Shown: positions 23,468 through 31,110 of the stretch, piece by piece
Position numbering within the stretch: the first letter of the stretch is position 1
How the letters are laid out: every line of letters starts with the position of its first letter
Assembly (NCBI GenBank): GCA_945865855.1
Contig: CAMBES010000001.1
Location: 1-31,714 of the forward strand
Origin: Rhizobium sp. Q54
GTDB lineage: Bacteria; Pseudomonadota; Alphaproteobacteria; Rickettsiales; UBA1997
Length of the DNA stretch: 31,714 bases
Direction: 5' to 3'
Translations under genes and position numbers: made by a program
Notes under the pieces: model-generated
Seen by the model: the letters and a program-made list of their open reading frames with translations, nothing else
The model's database searches: none
What the model was told of the DNA's origin: nothing

Positions 23468-24243
23468 TTTCTTGATTGAAGTTCAATTTTGACGTAGAAA
23501 AAAATTGTGACCGGAATTGAAAGTCCGTAAATAATTCCGAGTGCCGCAAGAGCAATCCAAGGCTTAACGATTAGGCCAATGATGAAAGATCCAAGAATTA
23601 GCAAAGTTAGGTAAGCAGAGTCGTTTTTAATCGGAATTTTTTTGATTGAGATTGTTGGAATGCGGCTTGCCATCAAGACCGCCAAGGTTCCAACGTAATT
23701 AATTACTAAAAGAGGATTTGAATAAAACCCGTCGCCAAATTCGTAAAATAAAACCATTGGCAATATTGCCATTGCTGCGCCAACTGGGGCTGGAATGCCT
23801 TTGAAGAAATATTTTTCTAAGATTGGATTTGGCGCTTCATGCGTAAGATCAACATTAAATCTTGCCAAACGAATGGCACCGCAAACTGCAAAAAATAAAA
23901 CTAGAGCCCAGCTCAGGCCGTGAAAATCATCGTAAGAATTAACCCAAGCGTAAATCACAAAACCAGGAGCAACGCCGAAATTCACGAAATCAACGAGCGA
24001 ATCTAATTGCGCCCCAAAATCCGAAGAAGAATTAAGGAATCTAGCCATGCGGCCGTCTACCCCATCCATGAATCCTGCAATAAGCAGGAAGACTGAGGCG
24101 TGAATAAAATCACCACGCATCGAAAAAAGAATCGCGGTCAAGGCAATGCAGAGGCTGCTTAAGGTAACTAAATTTGGCAGCAAACGAAATAGTGGAAAAC
24201 AGCCGTCTTCGTCGTGACGGATGCGCTGAATAATTTTAGGCAT
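23464..24243 (-). CDS. pssA: CDP-diacylglycerol-serine O-phosphatidyltransferase
   Basis: A 259-residue inner-membrane enzyme that makes phosphatidylserine, the precursor of phosphatidylethanolamine. The CDP-alcohol phosphatidyltransferase signature is complete: D60, D63, G64, A67, R68, G77, D81 and D85 (from MDGVDGRMARFL to LDSLVD). Several hydrophobic spans follow (near 95-115, 140-190, 205-250). The N-terminal FRLLPNLVTLSSLCIALTAI pattern is typical of alphaproteobacterial PssA. The decarboxylase gene psd, often adjacent, is not in this window. The gene is divergent from tkt across a 79-bp AT-rich gap and overlaps aroQ by 4 bp. Confidence 0.93.
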   Translation of the reverse strand: MPKIIQRIRHDEDGCFPLFRLLPNLVTLSSLCIALTAILFSMRGDFIHASVFLLIAGFMDGVDGRMARFLNSSSDFGAQLDSLVDFVNFGVAPGFVIYAWVNSYDDFHGLSWALVLFFAVCGAIRLARFNVDLTHEAPNPILEKYFFKGIPAPVGAAMAILPMVLFYEFGDGFYSNPLLVINYVGTLAVLMASRIPTISIKKIPIKNDSAYLTLLILGSFIIGLIVKPWIALAALGIIYGLSIPVTIFFYVKIELQSRK

Positions 24244-24244
24244 T

Positions 24245-24320
24245 TTGATTTTTGATTTTTGATTTTTGATCTGGAGTATTCATCAGCCTAAATCTCAAAT
24301 CTCAAATCAAAAATCAAAAG
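24245..24320. repeat. AT-rich inverted repeat between pssA and tkt
   Basis: The left part is a run of direct 7-mers (TTTTTGA, about four times) and the right part has the complementary pattern (ATCTCAAATCTCAAATC, then AAAAATCAAAA). The two arms could pair. It occupies almost the whole divergent promoter region of pssA and tkt. Confidence 0.7.
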
Positions 24321-24322
24321 TA

Positions 24323-26218
24323 ATGTCAAAACTAGATCTTGCGAACTGCCTTCGCTTTTTGTCAATTGATGCTGTCGAACGCGCGAATTCTGGACACCCA
24401 GGAATGCCAATGGGAATGGCTGATGTTGCTACAATTCTTTTCACTGAGTTTCTTAAATTCGACGCGAAAAATCCAAAATGGTTAAATCGCGATCGTTTTG
24501 TTCTCTCTGCTGGGCACGGCTCAATGCTACTTTATTCACTACTTCATTTGACTGGTTACGAAGACGTAACGATCGAAGATTTAAGAAATTTCCGCCAACT
24601 TGGCGCTAAATGCGCAGGCCATCCCGAGCACGGACATCTCGCCGGAATTGAAACCACAACTGGTCCACTTGGCCAAGGAATTGCCACTGCTGTTGGCTTC
24701 GCAATCGCCGAAAGAATGGCTGAGGCAGACCACAAAACTTACGCCCTCGTTGGCGATGGATGTTTAATGGAGGGCATTTCGCAAGAAGCAATTTCGCTCG
24801 CCGGACACTTGAATCTAAGCAAGCTCGTCGTTCTTTGGGATAATAATTCAATTTCAATCGACGGAAAAACTTCGCTCACAACTTCTGAAAATATGAAGAT
24901 GCGTTTTGAATCTTGTGGCTTTGACGTAATCCAAATTGACGGCCACAATTTCGACGAAATACGCACCGCTTTACAAAAAGCTCAAAGCGCCACGCGCCCT
25001 ACTCTTATCGATTGCAAAACTACGATTGGTTTTGGCTCGCCCGCAAAAGCTGGAACAGAAAAATGTCACGGCTCACCACTTGGTGCCGAAGAAGTTAAGA
25101 AGACGAGAGAAGCTCTTGGTTGGAATTACGAACCGTTTTTCATTCCAGAAAATTTACGCAACGAATGGCTAAAAGCCGGCACCCGCACCAAATCCTCCAA
25201 CTCAATTCCGCCGGTTGAGCGCAGTCGAAACCAAGGAACCTTCGACTCACTTCCGCCGGTTGAGCGCAGTCGAAACCAAGCCACCCGTAAATCCTCCCAA
25301 CAAGTTCTTGAATTTTTGACCGGAAACCTACCAAACCTAGTCGGCGGATCCGCAGATTTAACCGGCTCTGTTCTCACCAAAACCTCGCACACAAAACCAA
25401 TTAACAAAGACGATTTTTCTGGTCGCTACATTCACTACGGCGTACGCGAACACGCAATGGGCGCAGTAATGAACGGCATTGCGCTTCACAGCGATTTCAT
25501 TCCTTACGGTGGAACATTTCTAGTTTTTGCTGACTACATGAAACCAGCAATTCGCCTCGCCGCACTAATGCAGCAGCAGCTGATTTACATTTTCACTCAC
25601 GATTCAATCGGTCTTGGAGAAGACGGCCCAACGCACCAAGCAATCGAACATTTAGCAATGTTGCGTGGAATTCCTAATCTCAATGTTTTGCGCCCGGCAG
25701 ATTCTGAAGAAACTTGGCAATGTTTTGAAATGGCTCTCGCGGCAAAAAAAACTCCCTCAGCAATGATTTTAACAAGACAAGATTTGCCATTTTTAGTAAA
25801 AGAAAAAAGCCACGAGGGTAAAAGTCTAGCCAACCGCGGCGGATACGCGCTTAACAATGTTTTAAATCCCGAAGTTGTAATCATTGCAACTGGCTCAGAA
25901 GTTTCGATTGCGGTTGAGGCAAAAGAAAAATTGCAAGCAAAAGGAATCAATGCCCGCGTGGTTTCAATGCCGTGTTTTGAAATTTTCGAAGAGCAAGACG
26001 AAGCTTACAAAAATGAAGTTTTGGGCGCAAAAAATATTTTACGCGTCGGTGTTGAAGCTGCAATTTCACAGGGCTGGGAAAAATATCTCGGCTTCGACGG
26101 AATTTTTGTTGGAATGAAATCTTTCGGCGCTTCCGGAAAAGCAGAAGATTTGTACAAGCATTTTGGAATTACTTCTGACGCAATTTGTGAACAAGTCGTA
26201 AAAAAATTGCGCGGCTAA
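24323..26218 (+). CDS. tkt: transketolase
   Basis: A 631-residue full-length transketolase of the pentose phosphate/non-oxidative pathway, the likely source of the sedoheptulose 7-phosphate used by GmhA. Features: SGHPGMPMG (23-31), SAGHGSMLLY (62-71), TGPLGQG (113-119), the cofactor motif GDG (144-146) to NN (174-175), GGSADLTGS, and the YGVREHAMG segment with the catalytic Glu. I start at the ATG at 24323; an upstream TTG would run through the AT-rich repeat. In the linker before ATRKSSQQ, where relatives have a helical stretch of about 70 residues, this protein has a shorter segment containing two copies of PPVERSRNQ, i.e. the linker has been replaced by repeat-derived sequence in frame. 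Catalytic motifs are intact. Confidence 0.95.
   Translation: MSKLDLANCLRFLSIDAVERANSGHPGMPMGMADVATILFTEFLKFDAKNPKWLNRDRFVLSAGHGSMLLYSLLHLTGYEDVTIEDLRNFRQLGAKCAGHPEHGHLAGIETTTGPLGQGIATAVGFAIAERMAEADHKTYALVGDGCLMEGISQEAISLAGHLNLSKLVVLWDNNSISIDGKTSLTTSENMKMRFESCGFDVIQIDGHNFDEIRTALQKAQSATRPTLIDCKTTIGFGSPAKAGTEKCHGSPLGAEEVKKTREALGWNYEPFFIPENLRNEWLKAGTRTKSSNSIPPVERSRNQGTFDSLPPVERSRNQATRKSSQQVLEFLTGNLPNLVGGSADLTGSVLTKTSHTKPINKDDFSGRYIHYGVREHAMGAVMNGIALHSDFIPYGGTFLVFADYMKPAIRLAALMQQQLIYIFTHDSIGLGEDGPTHQAIEHLAMLRGIPNLNVLRPADSEETWQCFEMALAAKKTPSAMILTRQDLPFLVKEKSHEGKSLANRGGYALNNVLNPEVVIIATGSEVSIAVEAKEKLQAKGINARVVSMPCFEIFEEQDEAYKNEVLGAKNILRVGVEAAISQGWEKYLGFDGIFVGMKSFGASGKAEDLYKHFGITSDAICEQVVKKLRG
25206..25279 (+). 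repeat. tandem 29-bp repeat inside tkt
   Basis: Two identical 29-bp copies (25206-25234 and 25251-25279), each containing GGTTGAGCGCAGTCGAAACC, are spaced 45 bp apart, a multiple of three, so both read PPVERSRNQ in the same frame. TTCGACT near 25240 pairs with AGTCGAA of the second copy. This GTTTCGACTGCGCTCAACC type of sequence resembles short dispersed repeats that I recall from many bacterial genomes. Confidence 0.85.
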
Positions 26219-26223
26219 AACTG

Positions 26224-26247
26224 AATTATCCACTTAAGTGGACAATT
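26224..26247. promoter_or_regulatory. near-perfect palindrome, possible operator
   Basis: A perfect 14-bp palindrome TCCACTTAAGTGGA (26229-26242) is flanked by AATT on both sides, making a 24-bp site with a single mismatched pair. It lies 5 bp after the tkt stop and 66 bp before the next gene. No T run follows, so it is a poor intrinsic terminator; a binding site is an alternative. Confidence 0.35.
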
Positions 26248-26313
26248 TGAAAAAAAACCCATTTTAACCAGCAAAATCAAGCCCTTAGACCCAATTCAAA
26301 AAAGAGCGAAAAA

Positions 26314-27342
26314 ATGAAAAAAACTTTGGGTATTTTTTTTCTACTCCTCGCAACTTCTTGTCGCGGCACTTACTATTCTGGTCCAAAATCTGACCATTTT
26401 GACGGCAAGAAATTCATCTCTGAAGACAAAACAAAATTGCGCGAAAACTTACGCTTCGCCTTTACCAACAAGGATTCTTGGGATGCTCCGGAAGAAAAGG
26501 TGAGTTTTGTCAAACCAAACGAGCTCAAAAAAATTAAAAACGCGCGCATTATTTTTGTCGGTCACTCAACTTTTCTAATTCAAATTCCTGGCGCGAATAT
26601 TTTGACCGACCCAATCTGGTCTGAGCGCGCCGGCCCTATTGCCTTACCATTTTTTAGTCCAAAGCGCCACAATCCTCCGGCAATTAATTTTGACGATTTA
26701 CCAAAAATCGATTTTGTTCTTATTGGCCACAGCTCTTACTACCACATGGATTTGCCAACGATTCGAAAATTGCAGAAAAAATTCGCGCCGAAATTCATTA
26801 CTGGGCTTGGCAATTGTCACGTTTTGAATGAGATCGAGAAACTAGGAATTTCCTGCTTCGAGCTCGATTGGGATCAGGAAATAAAATTAGCAAATGGCGC
26901 AGCCAAGGGAACGGAATTAATTTTCCTTCACGCTAAAAATTGGTCGAAGCGCTCTTGGTTCGACACTAACAAAACTCTCTGGGGATCTTTCTTGATCAAA
27001 ACTTCGAAAATCAAAATCTACTTCGCTGGCGACACGGGCTATTCGCGACACTTTAGCGAGATTGGTAAAAAATACGGCAAGCCCGACTTAGCGCTACTTC
27101 CGATCGGATCCTACGAGCCGCGTTGGTACTTACAAGATCACCACATGAACCCTGAAGACGCAGTGGTGGCGCATCGCGAGCTTGGCGCGAAGAAATCAAT
27201 CGGAATGCATTTCAATACTTTTAGAACTAGCGCTGAAGGATATTTAGACGCGGAAAGCGACTTAGAAACAGCCAAGCTTTCTTACCACTTAAAGAAAAAA
27301 GAATTCGTTACGCCAAAATTTGGCGAAATATTTGAGTGGTAG
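26314..27342 (+). CDS. NAPE-PLD-like metallo-beta-lactamase-fold lipoprotein, altered active site
   Basis: A 342-residue protein with a signal peptide and a lipobox-like LLATSC (Cys16), so probably a lipoprotein. The rest matches the NAPE-PLD/RomA-like branch of the metallo-beta-lactamase fold: VGHSTFLIQIPGANILTDP, FAGDTGY (237-243), PIGSYEPRW, HHMNPEDA and MHFNTF. The metal-binding HxHxDH is HSSYYH (139-144), replacing the second His by Ser and the Asp by Tyr, and the usual His of the A-Q-H-W-S segment is Asn (N209). D240 and the last His are kept. Thus three of seven expected zinc ligands are changed, and the protein may be inactive as a hydrolase or use another chemistry. It stands alone between tkt and ubiG. 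Confidence 0.8.
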   Translation: MKKTLGIFFLLLATSCRGTYYSGPKSDHFDGKKFISEDKTKLRENLRFAFTNKDSWDAPEEKVSFVKPNELKKIKNARIIFVGHSTFLIQIPGANILTDPIWSERAGPIALPFFSPKRHNPPAINFDDLPKIDFVLIGHSSYYHMDLPTIRKLQKKFAPKFITGLGNCHVLNEIEKLGISCFELDWDQEIKLANGAAKGTELIFLHAKNWSKRSWFDTNKTLWGSFLIKTSKIKIYFAGDTGYSRHFSEIGKKYGKPDLALLPIGSYEPRWYLQDHHMNPEDAVVAHRELGAKKSIGMHFNTFRTSAEGYLDAESDLETAKLSYHLKKKEFVTPKFGEIFEW

Positions 27343-27350
27343 AGCCAATT

Positions 27351-28061
27351 TTATTCTTTTGTAAAAACTGCAACGTAATTAACCGAAACATTCGCACTCT
27401 CTTTCCACTCAGAGTTAATGATGTTGTACTCGAACCCGCGCAATTCTTTTAGTTTAAGACCAGCTTTTTCAGCGTAAGAATTAACTTCCGAAGGTTTTAA
27501 AAATTTCTTCCAATCGTGCGTGCCAATTGGCAGCCAACGCAACAAATATTCAACAGCGATTTTAGCCAGCGCGAGTGATTTTAAATTGCGATTAATTGTT
27601 GCGACAAAGACAAGCCCATCCTTATTTGTAAGGTTAGCAAGACTTTGAATAAAACCCTCAGGATTAGCAACGTGCTCAATAATTTCGAGCGCAAGAACTA
27701 CGTTAAATCCCTTGGCAAATTTTTTATTTAATTCTTCCGCCGTCGAAACTTGGTAATCGATTTTTAACCCAGATTTTTCGGCGTGAATTTTTGCAACTTG
27801 AATATTTCTTTCTGAAGCGTCAATTGCGGTAACATCAGCACCAGCAACGGCAAAAGGCTCAGCAACTAAACCTCCACCGCAGCCAACATCCAAAATTTTT
27901 ACGCCAGAAATTTTCGTGAATCTTTCCTCAATTTTTCTTTTTAGATGTAAAATGCGAATTGGGTTGAACTCGTGCAAAGGCTTGAATTTGCCAGACTTAT
28001 TCCACCACTCGTCAGCAATGCGTGAAAATTTTTCTACTTCTTTCGGGTCGATTGAGCTCAT
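27351..28061 (-). CDS. ubiG: ubiquinone biosynthesis O-methyltransferase UbiG
   Basis: A 236-residue SAM-dependent methyltransferase that performs both O-methylations in ubiquinone synthesis. Motifs: the UbiG start IDPKEVEKFSRIADEWW, SAM loop LDVGCGGG, ALEIIEHV, and the family tail GTHDWKKFLKPSEV. I start at ATG 28061 (MSSIDPKEV), since the 12 extra residues from an upstream start are not conserved. The N-terminal pattern with PLHEFNPIRI is of the alphaproteobacterial type. The gene converges with the MBL-fold gene (8 bp between stops) and is divergent from gcvPA. Confidence 0.94.
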   Translation of the reverse strand: MSSIDPKEVEKFSRIADEWWNKSGKFKPLHEFNPIRILHLKRKIEERFTKISGVKILDVGCGGGLVAEPFAVAGADVTAIDASERNIQVAKIHAEKSGLKIDYQVSTAEELNKKFAKGFNVVLALEIIEHVANPEGFIQSLANLTNKDGLVFVATINRNLKSLALAKIAVEYLLRWLPIGTHDWKKFLKPSEVNSYAEKAGLKLKELRGFEYNIINSEWKESANVSVNYVAVFTKE

Positions 28062-28215
28062 TTTAATTAATTTATAATTCAATAGAACTCGCCGCAAAAT
28101 ATAGCGCGGAGCTCTCAGAAAATATTTAAAAAAATTTCTAAAATATTCCTTTTGAATTCTTCTTGTTTTGTAGATTTAACTTCACTTCTTCTTAAAATTA
28201 TTTCCCCAATAAATT

Positions 28216-28243
28216 TTGACATTTGCTTAAGTATTTTTACTTT
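28216..28243 (+). promoter_or_regulatory. possible sigma-70 promoter of gcvPA-gcvPB
   Basis: A perfect -35 TTGACA (28216-28221) and a weak -10 TACTTT (28238-28243) are 16 bp apart, leaving a leader of about 40 nt before the gcvPA ATG. The poor -10 makes this tentative. No glycine-riboswitch-like structure is visible in the 228-bp gap between ubiG and gcvPA. Confidence 0.4.
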
Positions 28244-28289
28244 GCCCCCGCGTTTTTGCCGCCCTCATTTTTAAATCAAATAAAATCAA

Positions 28290-29564
28290 ATGCGCTACCT
28301 AGCCTTGACTGAAAAAGATCGTAAAGAAATGCTCGCTGCAATCGGCGCGACTTCTGTGGATCAACTTTACGATTCAGTTCCATCTGAATTTTTACTTAAA
28401 AAACCAATCGCAAACTTACCCAATCACCGAGGTGAATTAGAGGTAGAAAATATTTTAAATTCTTACGCGAATAAAAATCGCGCCGCTTCAGCTGGACCTT
28501 TTTTCTTAGGCGCTGGATGCTACAAACACCACATTCCCGCTTCTGTTGATCATTTGATTCAACGCTCGGAATTCTTAACTTCTTACACACCTTACCAGCC
28601 AGAAATTTCGCAAGGAACCCTCGCGGTAATCTTTCAATTTCAGAGCATTATTGCCCTGCTCACTGGAATGGAAATTTCTAACGCCTCAATGTATGACGGC
28701 GCAACAGCAATGGCCGAAAGCTGCTTAATGGCAATGCGCATCAAAGATCGTAAAAACATTGCGACTATTGGAAATATTCACCCCGATTATCTAGAAGTTA
28801 CTCGGACTTCCCTCAACCTGCATGACGCAAAATTAGTTTCGCAAATCGACGAAACTTGTGCGGCTGTAGTTGTGCAATATCCCGACTTTCACGGCGAAGT
28901 TGGAAATTTAGACGAGCTTAGAAAGCAATGTGATGCTTCTGGAGCTTTACTAATTGTTGTTACTAGCGAGATCCTTTCTCTCGGTTTACTTGAAGCTCCA
29001 AAACAAGCAGATATTTGTGTTGGTGAAGCCTCTTCAATTGGCGTTGGTCTAAATTTTGGTGGCCCACTTTTAGGATTTTTCTCCTGCAAAAAAGAATTTG
29101 TTCGTCAAATGCCCGGCAGAATTTGCGGCGCAACAACAGACGTTGATGGCAAGCCTGGATACGTGCTAACATTGAGCGCGCGCGAGCAACATATTCGCCG
29201 CGAAAAAGCGACTTCAAATATTTGTTCGAATCAAGGTTTGTGCGCAACGGCATTCACAATTCACACTTCATTACTTGGTGAAATTGGTTTCAAAAAACTC
29301 GCTTTAATCAATCACAAAAGAGCCTGCGACCTTGCAGACCGCCTTGCGACGGTTAAGGGCGTGAAGGTTCTGAATCAAAACTTTTTTAATGAATTCACGA
29401 TTGAACTGTCAAAAGACGCGACCGAAGTAAACAAAAAACTTCTTGCCAAAAACGTAATCGGCGGCTTTGCACAGGGAAATAAAATGATCCTTGCGGTTAG
29501 TGAATTAACTACTGCGCAAGACATTGAAACTTTGGCTAACGAGCTCGAAAAAATATTAAACTAA
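28290..29564 (+). CDS. gcvPA: glycine dehydrogenase (decarboxylating) subunit 1
   Basis: A 424-residue N-terminal subunit of the split P-protein of the glycine cleavage system, which decarboxylates glycine and loads the aminomethyl group on lipoyl-H protein. Typical features: FLGAGCYKHHIPASVDHL, TSYTPYQPEISQGTL, ASMYDGATAMAES and SLSAREQHIRREKATSNIC-like text near the C-terminal third. It works as a heterotetramer with the gcvPB product, encoded 64 bp downstream. gcvT and gcvH are not in the window. The start ATG has no clear Shine-Dalgarno, as for several genes here. Confidence 0.95.
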   Translation: MRYLALTEKDRKEMLAAIGATSVDQLYDSVPSEFLLKKPIANLPNHRGELEVENILNSYANKNRAASAGPFFLGAGCYKHHIPASVDHLIQRSEFLTSYTPYQPEISQGTLAVIFQFQSIIALLTGMEISNASMYDGATAMAESCLMAMRIKDRKNIATIGNIHPDYLEVTRTSLNLHDAKLVSQIDETCAAVVVQYPDFHGEVGNLDELRKQCDASGALLIVVTSEILSLGLLEAPKQADICVGEASSIGVGLNFGGPLLGFFSCKKEFVRQMPGRICGATTDVDGKPGYVLTLSAREQHIRREKATSNICSNQGLCATAFTIHTSLLGEIGFKKLALINHKRACDLADRLATVKGVKVLNQNFFNEFTIELSKDATEVNKKLLAKNVIGGFAQGNKMILAVSELTTAQDIETLANELEKILN

Positions 29565-29580
29565 ATCATTTCAATTGCAC

Positions 29581-29603
29581 TTCATCCTCGAGAAAGCGGG
29601 GAC
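29581..29603. repeat. degenerate half of a palindromic element
   Basis: TTCATCCTCGAGAAAGCGGG in the gcvPA-gcvPB gap resembles one arm of the palindromic elements (TCATCCCCGCGAAGGCGGG) with several changes and no partner arm. It may be a decayed insertion. Confidence 0.5.
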
Positions 29604-29628
29604 GAAAAACTCTAAAAACAAAATAAAA

Positions 29629-31110
29629 ATGACCTTTACTCCAAAAGAAATCGGCGGACTAAATCACGAAACCGAGTTGCTCATTAAACAATCGCGCGAA
29701 GGAGCTTGTGGCGTGGATTTGCCAGAACTAGAAAAATTTGCGACTCGCACTGGACAAAAATCACGCGAGCAAATTGGCTTGGCACAAGTTAATGAGCCTG
29801 CGGTGATTCGCCACTTTGTGCGCTTGTCGAATCAAAATTATTCGATTGACGCTGGGTTTTATCCTCTTGGTTCTTGCACAATGAAGCACAATCCACGCTT
29901 GAATGAAAAGATGGCCCGCCTTCCTGGCCTTGCTGACATTCACCCGTTGCAAGATCAATCTACCGTTCAAGGCGCACTTGAATTAATGTTCAATTTGCAA
30001 AACTGGCTCGCGACTTTGACTGGACTTGATGCGGTTTCTCTTGCTCCGGCAGCTGGCGCTCAAGGTGAGTTCTCAGGAATTTTAGTAATCAAAAAAGCAC
30101 ACGAGAAAAAAGGTGAAGCGGCTACTCGTAAAATTATTTTAATTCCAGATTCAGCTCACGGAACAAATCCAGCAACTGCTTCAATGTGTGGATTTCAAAT
30201 CAAAGTTATTCCTTCAGACAAAGAGGGTTTAATTGACGTTGCAGCTTTAGAAAAATTGGTGGCAGAGCACGGTGAATCAATTGCCGGAACAATGATCACT
30301 AATCCAAATACTTGCGGAAAGTTCGAAAAAAATATTAAGCATATTGCGGATTTGATTCACTCAGTCGGCGGATATTTCTACTGCGACGGCGCCAATTACA
30401 ACGCGATAGTCGGCAAAGTTCGTCCTGCAGACATCGGCGTTGATGTAATGCATTTTAACTTACACAAGACTTTCTCCACTCCGCATGGTGGCGGTGGACC
30501 TGGCTCTGGACCAATCGCCGTGCGCGCTGAATTAGCAGAATTTTTGCCAACTCCCCATGTCGCCAAAGAAGGTGAAACTTACAAACTTTACGCGCCAAAA
30601 AATACTTGTGGCAAAGTAAAAGGCTTTAACGGGCAATTCGGAATGCACATTCGAGCCCTTACTTACATGCTTTCACATGGAGCTGACGGCTTACAAAAAG
30701 TTGCGGAAGATTCGGTGCTTTCTGCAAATTACATTCTAGCAAAATTGAAGGATCATTACCACGTTCCATTTGAAGGCCATTGCATGCATGAATGTTTGTT
30801 AACTGATAAAATTCAAAAAGCGCAAGGCATCTCAACGCTAGATGTTGCAAAGGCTTTGGTCGAATATGGGATTCATCCAATGACAATTTTCTTCCCTATC
30901 GTTGTGCAAGGCGCGATGCTAATTGAGCCAACTGAAACCGAAGGAAAAGAGACTATTGACCGATTCGTTGACACGATGATTTACATTGCAAAAGAAGTTG
31001 AGGAAGGCCGCGGAGACAGATTCCACAATTATCCTCTCAATACTCCGAGAAGAAGATTAGACGAAGTCAAAGCTGCTAAAACCCCGGTAACAACTTGGTC
31101 ACAAATTTGA
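29629..31110 (+). CDS. gcvPB: glycine dehydrogenase (decarboxylating) subunit 2
   Basis: A 493-residue C-terminal subunit of the split P-protein, carrying the PLP site: Lys280 in HFNLHKTFSTPHGGGGPG. Further landmarks are YPLGSCTMKHNPR, PAAGAQGEFSG and DSAHGTNPATA. I start at the ATG at 29629 (MTFTPKEIGG), because the upstream TTG reading passes through a decayed repeat arm. It follows gcvPA in the same operon. Its stop overlaps the TTG of the next gene by 4 bp. Confidence 0.95.
   Translation: MTFTPKEIGGLNHETELLIKQSREGACGVDLPELEKFATRTGQKSREQIGLAQVNEPAVIRHFVRLSNQNYSIDAGFYPLGSCTMKHNPRLNEKMARLPGLADIHPLQDQSTVQGALELMFNLQNWLATLTGLDAVSLAPAAGAQGEFSGILVIKKAHEKKGEAATRKIILIPDSAHGTNPATASMCGFQIKVIPSDKEGLIDVAALEKLVAEHGESIAGTMITNPNTCGKFEKNIKHIADLIHSVGGYFYCDGANYNAIVGKVRPADIGVDVMHFNLHKTFSTPHGGGGPGSGPIAVRAELAEFLPTPHVAKEGETYKLYAPKNTCGKVKGFNGQFGMHIRALTYMLSHGADGLQKVAEDSVLSANYILAKLKDHYHVPFEGHCMHECLLTDKIQKAQGISTLDVAKALVEYGIHPMTIFFPIVVQGAMLIEPTETEGKETIDRFVDTMIYIAKEVEEGRGDRFHNYPLNTPRRRLDEVKAAKTPVTTWSQI

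Noticed and set aside
25126..25407. Antisense open frame with repeated FDCAQPAE-like text in tkt
   Set aside because: It arises only from the tandem repeat read on the other strand; tkt is clearly the coding frame.
28062..28289. Glycine riboswitch upstream of gcvPA
   Set aside because: No conserved GGAGAG-type aptamer core or tandem structure is visible; only a possible promoter.
29575..29628. Upstream TTG start for gcvPB
   Set aside because: The extension is read through a decayed palindromic arm and is not part of the family.
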